Below, one piece after another: positions 59,455 through 64,000 of a stretch of 64,000 bases of DNA. Position 1 is the first letter of the stretch, and the number at the start of each line of letters is the position of its first letter. The DNA comes from CAWINX01 sp963702055 (GTDB taxonomy: Bacteria; Actinomycetota; Thermoleophilia; Solirubrobacterales; 70-9). Made by a program: the position numbers and the translations under genes. Below the pieces are notes generated by a model. The model was not told where the DNA came from. It was given only the letters and a program-made list of their open reading frames with translations, and made no database searches. The stretch covers positions 1,426,001 to 1,490,000 of the forward strand of contig OY969702.1 in assembly GCA_963702055.1 (NCBI GenBank), in the 5' to 3' direction.

Positions 59455-60201
59455 GTGCGGACACTGGTCTTCATCCCCGCCTGGAACGAGGAGGGCTCGA
59501 TCGCCGCGGTTATCGCCGACGTGCGCGGGGCGCTCCCCACTGCCGACGTGCTCGTCGTCGACGACGGCTCCGGCGACGAGACGGTGGCGCGGGCGCGGGC
59601 GGCCGGGGCCCTCGTCGCGCCGCTTCCCTTCAACCAGGGCGTCGGCGCGGCCCAGCAGACGGGCTATATATATGGACTGCGCGGCGGGTACGACGTCTGC
59701 GCCCACCTCGACGGCGACGGGCAGCACCTGGCGGGCGAGCTGGCGCGGCTGGTCGCCGAGATCGAGGCCGACCGGGCCGACATGGTGGTCGGGTCGCGCT
59801 ACCGCGACGCCGGCGACGGGCGAGGCGAGGGGGCGGCGGAGGACGGCGACTACCGGGCGAACTTCTCGCGGCGGACCGGGCAGCATGTGTTCCGGCTGAT
59901 GGTCAGCCTCTCGACCCGCAAGCGCTTCACCGACACGACCAGCGGGATGCGCGCCGTCAACCGCAAGGTGATGGCGCTCTTCGCCGATCGCTACTCGCCC
60001 GAGTTCGCCGAGGTCGAGTCGGTGCAGCAGGCGGTGCTTTCGGGGATGCGGGTGGAGGAGCTTCAGGTGCGGATGCTGGAGCGCGCCGAGGGACGCTCCT
60101 TCCTGACCCCGCTGCGCTCGCTCTATTACATCTTCAAGACCATGGTGGTGCTGCTGGTCGGCCAGTTCCGGCCGCGGCTGCGAGAGGGCGAGGGACAGTG
60201 A
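59455..60201 (+). CDS. Family 2 glycosyltransferase (DPM1-like)
   Basis: 248 residues with a GT-A fold: VFIPAWNEEGSIAAVI, VLVVDDGSGDET, NQGVGAAQQTGY, and the metal-binding AHLDGDGQH (DxD-type). TDTTSGMRAVNRKVM is typical of polyprenyl-phosphate mannosyl- or glucosyltransferases. GTG 59455 is chosen because it is directly before RTLVFIPAWNEE; an upstream ATG would run into the palindromic element. Overlaps a DUF2304 gene, the usual partner of such transferases. Its polyprenol-sugar product could feed GT39-type enzymes like those at 19-23 kb. Confidence 0.88.
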   Translation: MRTLVFIPAWNEEGSIAAVIADVRGALPTADVLVVDDGSGDETVARARAAGALVAPLPFNQGVGAAQQTGYIYGLRGGYDVCAHLDGDGQHLAGELARLVAEIEADRADMVVGSRYRDAGDGRGEGAAEDGDYRANFSRRTGQHVFRLMVSLSTRKRFTDTTSGMRAVNRKVMALFADRYSPEFAEVESVQQAVLSGMRVEELQVRMLERAEGRSFLTPLRSLYYIFKTMVVLLVGQFRPRLREGEGQ

Positions 60202-60656
60202 GCGCGCTACTCGTCGCGACGGCGCCGGCGGTCAAACTGACCGCGCAGTCGCGGATCGTCGCGGCGATCCTGGCGATCGCCTTCATGCTGATGATCCTCG
60301 AGCTGATCCGCCGCCACAAGCTCCAGGAGCGCTACAGCGTGATCTGGTTCATCGCCGGGATCGCGATGCTGGCCGGCGCCGCCTTCCCCGACCTGCTGCG
60401 CCTGCTCGCCGAGGCGCTCGGCGTCCGCGACGTGACGATCGCCCTCTTCTCGCTGCTCTTCGTCCTACTGCTGGGGCTGGCGCTCAGCTTCAGCGTGATC
60501 GCCTCCCGCCAGGCGGAGCAGATCACCCGCCTGGCCCAGGAGCTGGCGCTGGAGCGAGCGCGCGAGCAGGCGGTGGGGGAGCCGCTCAGGAGTGGTGGTC
60601 GGGGTGACGGCGAGGGCTCACCGGAATCTCATCCGGGTGGGCGAGCGGATAGCTGA
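60198..60656 (+). CDS. DUF2304 membrane protein, partner of GT2
   Basis: 152 residues, GTG start overlapping the GT2 stop (GTGA). Three hydrophobic segments: about 20-38, 48-64 and 80-100, with RRHKLQERYSVIWFIAG, a typical DUF2304 motif, between the first two. A C-terminal coiled coil (RQAEQITRLAQELALERARE) and a Gly/Ser-rich tail follow. DUF2304 proteins commonly accompany DPM1-like transferases; the role may be anchoring or flipping. The last 71 bp overlap a convergent small gene. Confidence 0.82.
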   Translation: MSALLVATAPAVKLTAQSRIVAAILAIAFMLMILELIRRHKLQERYSVIWFIAGIAMLAGAAFPDLLRLLAEALGVRDVTIALFSLLFVLLLGLALSFSVIASRQAEQITRLAQELALERAREQAVGEPLRSGGRGDGEGSPESHPGGRADS

Positions 60657-60807
60657 GGGTGAATAGCGTTCCTGCCACCACGTATACGGAGAGCGCTGCA
60701 AGAGCTAACCCTGGCTGCGCGTGAACGGAGTTCAGGAGCCCCTCCAGCAAACCGGCACCCAAAACCACAGCGACTCCCTTGATGACCATCCGGCGCACCA
60801 TGTTCAT
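60586..60807 (-). CDS. Small membrane protein, 73 residues
   Basis: MNMVRRMVIKGVAVVLGAGL, a second hydrophobic segment (LALAALSVYVVAGTLFTLSY) and a polar tail. AGGGGG lies eight bases before ATG 60807, inside the end of the preceding gene, four bases away. The pair 60812-61033 and this gene look like a translated two-gene unit. No family recognised. Confidence 0.6.
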   Translation of the reverse strand: MNMVRRMVIKGVAVVLGAGLLEGLLNSVHAQPGLALAALSVYVVAGTLFTLSYPLAHPDEIPVSPRRHPDHHS

Positions 60808-60811
60808 GAGT

Positions 60812-61033
60812 CTAGCCCCCTATTGCGTCCGCCAACAAAACACACGCCGCCGCCACTCCACCGATCACGAAGCCTACGGCCGTCATCCATTCCACCTGGT
60901 CGCGGGGGAGATTTTGAAGAACAGCCCAGGCGCGAGCGCCTCCGGCACCAAGTCCAGTCAGCACGACCACCGTCCCCGCAGCTCCAGAGACCACCTCTGT
61001 CAGTGCGCCGACATGGGACAGTCCCCAGGACAT
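60812..61033 (-). CDS. Small membrane protein, 73 residues
   Basis: Two hydrophobic helices (VVSGAAGTVVVLTGLGAGGA and WMTAVGFVIGGVAAACVLLA) separated by RAWAVLQNLPRDQVE. ATG at 61033. Similar in size and topology to the gene that follows it. Sits downstream of holB in the same direction with a 64-bp gap. Function unknown. Confidence 0.6.
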   Translation of the reverse strand: MSWGLSHVGALTEVVSGAAGTVVVLTGLGAGGARAWAVLQNLPRDQVEWMTAVGFVIGGVAAACVLLADAIGG

Positions 61034-61097
61034 GCCCCGACCATAAGAGGCCCGATCACGCGAATGGCGCGCGCAGGGTTACGGAAGTGGAACGTTT

Positions 61098-62159
61098 CTA
61101 ACCCAATTCACGCTCGACCCGGAAGGAGAGCGCCTCCAGGGCGAGTTCCTCGGAGACGTTGAGGTCTAGCCGGCGGCGGGTCTCCTGGACCAATTCGGCG
61201 GCGCGGCGGGGGCGGGTCGGGTCGAGGCTCGCGGCGCGGGACTGGAGCTGGGCGAGGCGGTCGCGGTTGTAGGCGACCTCGGGGGCGCCGGTGGCAACGG
61301 CGGCGAGGTCGCGGAACCAGGCCGCGCAGAGCTCGAGGCCGAGGTCGAGGGTCCGGGTGCGGCGGCGACGAGCGGCCCGCTTGGCCTCGTCGGTCATGTC
61401 CTTGGCGGAGCGCTTGAGGCCGGCCTCGGCCTCCTCGTCCAAGGCCTCGCGGGTTGCTGACTCGGCGTCTTCGCCGGCCGCCTCGGCGCTGGCGAGGATT
61501 TGGCGCCAGGCGAACTTCTCGGCCTCGGCGCGGAGCTCCTTGCCGCGATCGGTGAGCAGGAAGCGGGCGCGCTCGAGGTCGCCGGCGGAGAGGCGGGCGG
61601 CGGCGGCGATCTCGTCGGGCTCTCCGCCGGTGAGGGATGCCTCGATCGCCGCGAGCGGGAGTGGGGCGAAGTCGATCGGCTGGCAGCGGGAGGCGACCGT
61701 CTCCAGGAGGGACTCCGGTTCGGCGGTGAGGAGGATCAGGTGGGCGTAGGAGGCCGGCTCCTCGAGGGTCTTGAGCAGGGCGTTCTGGCTCTCGTCGCGC
61801 ATCGCCTCGGCCGCCTCGATTACGAAGACGCGCTTGCCTCCCTCGAAGGGACGGTAGGCGGCGGCGCGGATCACCCCCTCGCGGATCTCCTCGACCAAAT
61901 GCTGGGCGCCGCGCGGGGCGAGCCAGACGAGGTCGGGGTGCGGCGAGGGGTCGAGAAGGGCGCGGCGGCGGGCACCCTCGGGATCGGGCGCGCCGGTGGC
62001 GAGGATCTCGGCGGCGAAGGCGCGCGCGGCGGCGCGCTTCCCCGCCCCGCGCGGGCCGCGGAACAGGTAGGCGTGCGAGGGGCCGGAGGCGAGCGCCGCG
62101 GTCAGCGCGACGCGGGCGCGCGGCTGGTGCTCGGTGGCGGCGTCGATCGCGTCCGTCAT
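61098..62159 (-). CDS. holB: DNA polymerase III subunit delta prime
   Basis: 353-residue clamp-loader subunit. HAYLFRGPRGAGKRAAARAFA is the P-loop region, and DESQNALLKTLEEP, LTAEPESLLETVASRCQPIDF (SRC motif) are characteristic of delta prime/DnaX-type AAA+ clamp loader subunits. The zinc-binding Cys cluster typical of many is absent. The C-terminal part (from about 215) is Ala/Glu/Arg-rich helical. Order topA-tmk-holB on one strand matches the conserved actinobacterial cluster, here interrupted between tmk and holB by an array of palindromic repeats. Confidence 0.88.
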   Translation of the reverse strand: MTDAIDAATEHQPRARVALTAALASGPSHAYLFRGPRGAGKRAAARAFAAEILATGAPDPEGARRRALLDPSPHPDLVWLAPRGAQHLVEEIREGVIRAAAYRPFEGGKRVFVIEAAEAMRDESQNALLKTLEEPASYAHLILLTAEPESLLETVASRCQPIDFAPLPLAAIEASLTGGEPDEIAAAARLSAGDLERARFLLTDRGKELRAEAEKFAWRQILASAEAAGEDAESATREALDEEAEAGLKRSAKDMTDEAKRAARRRRTRTLDLGLELCAAWFRDLAAVATGAPEVAYNRDRLAQLQSRAASLDPTRPRRAAELVQETRRRLDLNVSEELALEALSFRVERELG

Positions 62160-62214
62160 CCCGACCTCCTCCCGGCGGCCTCGCCGATCTCACCGGCGAC
62201 CGCCCCCTTCAGGT

Positions 62215-62261
62215 AGGTGCAACGCGTTTTCCCCCTATGGGGAGGTAAAAGCGTTTCACCG
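62215..62261. repeat. Palindromic intergenic element, family A, copy 4 (47 bp)
   Basis: AGGTGCAACGCGTTTT to TAAAAGCGTTTCACCG, with an inner CCCC/GGGG stem in place of part of the loop. First unit of a three-unit array between holB and tmk. Confidence 0.85.
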
Positions 62262-62287
62262 TGCGTGGTGTTGCCCCGCCGGCGCGG

Positions 62288-62334
62288 CGGTGCAACGCGT
62301 TTTCCCCTTGTGGGGAGGAAAAAGCGTTTCACCG
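62288..62334. repeat. Palindromic intergenic element, family A, copy 5 (47 bp)
   Basis: CGGTGCAACGCGTTTTCCCC, TTGT, then GGGG to AAAAAGCGTTTCACCG. Starts exactly 73 bp after copy 4; the 26-bp spacer is unrelated to the next spacer. Confidence 0.86.
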
Positions 62335-62360
62335 CGAGATGACCCGGGGTGCGCACCGGC

Positions 62361-62407
62361 CGCTGCAACGCGTTTGCGTGCGGTGGGGACGCCAACGGGT
62401 TACACCG
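62361..62407. repeat. Palindromic intergenic element, family A, copy 6 (47 bp)
   Basis: CGCTGCAACGCGTTTGCGT to ACGCCAACGGGTTACACCG; starts exactly 73 bp after copy 5. The right arm overlaps the 3' end of tmk and supplies its TAA stop codon. The arms differ from the consensus, yet GCGT/ACGC pairing near the loop is kept. Confidence 0.82.
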
Positions 62408-63002
62408 ATCCGGAGGAACGCTGGCTGCGGACCGCGTCCATCACACGGACGTGGACTTCCTCGACCGTGCCGCTACCGTCGACCACCACGACGCGGTCGG
62501 AGGCGATCTTGGCTATCTCGTCGTAGGACTCCGCGACGGCGCGCTGGAGGTCGAGGCCCTCGGACTCGAAGCGGTCCTCGCCCTCGGCGCGCTCGACGCC
62601 CAATTCAGGATCGATCCGCAGCAGCACGGTGAGGTCGGGCCAGAGGCCGTCGGTGGCGGCATCGGTAAGGGAGATCGTCTCCCCCACCCCCAGCCCCCGC
62701 GCCGCTCCTTGGTAGGCGACGGTCGAGTCGGCGAAGCGGTCGCAGACGACGTCGAGGCCCGCCTCCAGGGCGGGACGGATCACCCGCGCAGTGAGGTCGG
62801 CGCGCGCCGCGAGGAAGAGCAGCAGCTCGGCGTATGGGTCGAGGTCGAGCGCCGGGTCGGCGAGCAGCTCGCGGATCCGCTCCGCCGCCTCGGTCCCGCC
62901 CGGCTCGCGGATCGACAGCGTCTCCGGCCCGAACGCCTCGGCCAGCAGGCGCGCCTGGGTGCTCTTGCCCGACCCGTCGATCCCCTCCAGGGAGACGAAC
63001 AA
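62400..63002 (-). CDS. tmk: Thymidylate kinase
   Basis: 200-residue kinase converting dTMP to dTDP. P-loop FVSLEGIDGSGKSTQARLL, the DRF motif in DVVCDRFADSTVAYQG (DRY/F type), and LRIDPELGVERA typical of TMK. Length is as expected. It follows topA by 9 bp. Its last codons and stop lie inside palindromic element copy 6 (ending SSGSV), so the C-terminus has probably been reshaped by that element. Confidence 0.93.
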   Translation of the reverse strand: MFVSLEGIDGSGKSTQARLLAEAFGPETLSIREPGGTEAAERIRELLADPALDLDPYAELLLFLAARADLTARVIRPALEAGLDVVCDRFADSTVAYQGAARGLGVGETISLTDAATDGLWPDLTVLLRIDPELGVERAEGEDRFESEGLDLQRAVAESYDEIAKIASDRVVVVDGSGTVEEVHVRVMDAVRSQRSSGSV

Positions 63003-63011
63003 CGGCGAGCC

Positions 63012-64000
63012 TCAGCCTTTGGCGGCGGTTTTGGCGCGTTTGCGCCTGCGCGTCGCTGTGCTCGCGCCGTCCTCTGAGCCGTCGGGCGGCGGCTTTTTCG
63101 CCATCGCCGCTTTGGCGGCTTTGGCGGCCTCGCGCTCGGCGCGGCGTTTCTTCATCTCCTGCATCGACTCGCAGTCGTCGTTGAGGCAGAGGTTCCAGGG
63201 GCGGCCGCGGAAGGGGACGACTTTGAGGCGCGGGGTCTGCTCGCAGATCGAACAGCGCTCCTCCAGCCGGAAGACGTCGCCGCGCTGGGGCAGCGGGAAG
63301 GTCTGGTCGCAGGAGTTGGGGTCGTCGAGGGTCCAGCCGCTGCAGCCGACGAAGCGTTTGCCCGATTTTTTGGCGCGGATGATGCGCAGCATGTGGGGCG
63401 AGCCGTCCTCCTTCTTGCGCCCCGCCTCTTCGCAGACCTTGCAGGGGCCGAGGATGCGGTCCTCGTCCATCCCTTTCCAGACGACCTTCGCCAGGTCCTC
63501 TTTGCTCTCCTCGATCTCCGACCAGGTCTTGTGGAGGAGGTCGCGGCTCTCGCCGACGACGGAGCCCTTGGTCATCTCGCCGGCGGCGATCCGGTCCATC
63601 TCCGCCTCCAGCTGTGCGGTCATCTCCGGCGTCGCCATCGCCGGGACGTAGTTCTTGAAGGCCTCGTAGAGGGCGATCCCGGTCTCGGAGGGGATCGGCG
63701 GGTTGCCGTAGACGTAGCCACGGTCGAAGAGCTTCTGGATGATGTCGGCGCGGGTCGCTTTGGTGCCGAGGCCGCGCTCCTCCATCATCTCGATCAGTTT
63801 GGCCTGGGAGATCCGGGCGGGCGGCTGGGTCTCCTTGCCGACGATCCAGGGGTTCTCGCCGGCTCCGTCCTCGCCGGGGGCGACGGCGGGCTCGGCGAGC
63901 TCCAGCGTCTGCCCCTCCGCCAGCGCCGGGATCTCCTCGTCGGAGGAGCGGGCGTAGGTGTAGATGCCGGCGTAGCCGGGGTCGACGACGACCGAGCCGC
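63012..64000 (-). CDS. topA: DNA topoisomerase I (type IA), C-terminal part, archaeal-like
   Basis: The gene enters from the right edge; about 329 codons of the C-terminal half are visible. QPPARISQAKLIEMMEERGL followed by GTKATRADIIQKLFDRGYV and IPSETGIALYEAF is the core type IA region, but GTKATRAxII is the archaeal/reverse-gyrase form of what bacterial TopA writes as GRPSTYAxI. Two zinc-ribbon-like clusters follow (PCKVC...GCSGW...SCDQTFPLPQRG, and CSICEQ...NLCLNDDC), then a Lys/Ala/Arg tail. It relaxes negative supercoils. Heads the topA-tmk-holB run. Confidence 0.88.
   Translation of the reverse strand, partial: GSVVVDPGYAGIYTYARSSDEEIPALAEGQTLELAEPAVAPGEDGAGENPWIVGKETQPPARISQAKLIEMMEERGLGTKATRADIIQKLFDRGYVYGNPPIPSETGIALYEAFKNYVPAMATPEMTAQLEAEMDRIAAGEMTKGSVVGESRDLLHKTWSEIEESKEDLAKVVWKGMDEDRILGPCKVCEEAGRKKEDGSPHMLRIIRAKKSGKRFVGCSGWTLDDPNSCDQTFPLPQRGDVFRLEERCSICEQTPRLKVVPFRGRPWNLCLNDDCESMQEMKKRRAEREAAKAAKAAMAKKPPPDGSEDGASTATRRRKRAKTAAKG

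Noticed and set aside
61077..61104. GGGTTA/TAACCC inverted repeat at the holB 3' end as a terminator
   Set aside because: Arms are only 6 bp with a 17-nt spacer and one arm includes the holB stop region; too weak to call.
62215..62407. CRISPR array reading of the three spaced repeats at 62 kb
   Set aside because: Repeats differ from one another, each is a full inverted repeat over 47 bp, there are only two spacers, copies occur singly elsewhere, and no cas genes are present.

Overview
The window is GC-rich DNA with almost no gaps between genes. It has frequent GTG/TTG starts, ATGA/GTGA stop-start overlaps, a mycobacterial-type kor locus, a topA-tmk-holB order, an actinobacterial-style c-di-AMP riboswitch, and very large secreted proteins with Arg/His/Lys-rich C-termini. 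Together these suggest an actinobacterium of the Thermoleophilia (Solirubrobacterales-like). This placement is inference from gene content; no rRNA or tRNA was seen.

Region 1 (1-19.1 kb) is mostly central metabolism. Lipid modification comes first (partial acyl-CoA desaturase, cyclopropane synthase), then an HAD phosphatase. A minus-strand run follows: tkt-tal-pgi-cydA-cydB. rpiA, a flavin oxidoreductase and a small secreted protein run the other way. gnd-pgl and zwf complete the pentose phosphate pathway, so nearly all its enzymes lie within 12 kb. An XRE/nucleotidyltransferase toxin-antitoxin-like pair sits directly behind pgl. An FTR1-type iron permease with a possible iron box and a RecQ helicase follow.

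Region 2 (19.1-36.5 kb) holds two paralogous GT39-like membrane glycosyltransferases around a GH26-like secreted hydrolase, a PQQ-propeller membrane protein, SRPBCC and metallo-beta-lactamase proteins, a metallophosphoesterase, a c-di-AMP riboswitch in front of a degenerate M23-like secreted protein, korAB, a second nucleotidyltransferase pair, an SQR-like flavoprotein, two PIN-toxin modules and three TetR regulators.

Region 3 (36.5-56.7 kb) is the most unusual part. A 20-kb, seven-gene minus-strand operon, mostly joined by 4-base stop-start overlaps, encodes only exported proteins: a 2634-residue protein with three near-identical 298-residue beta-propeller repeats, two paralogous proteins of 1131 and 1072 residues built on a four-fold repeated unit, an FN3/propeller protein, an NHL protein and two lipoproteins. 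The five large ones end in strongly basic tails. A sigma70-like promoter, a roughly 390-nt leader with a predicted three-helix RNA fold and an 82-codon upstream ORF precede it.

Region 4 (56.7-64 kb) has small membrane proteins, a two-component system, a GT2/DUF2304 pair and the replication genes holB, tmk and partial topA.

Three families of fixed-length palindromic elements lie between genes. The main one is 47 bp long with six copies; its clustered copies have a period of 72-73 bp. I regard this family, together with the exoprotein operon and its leader, as the best candidates for undescribed biology here.
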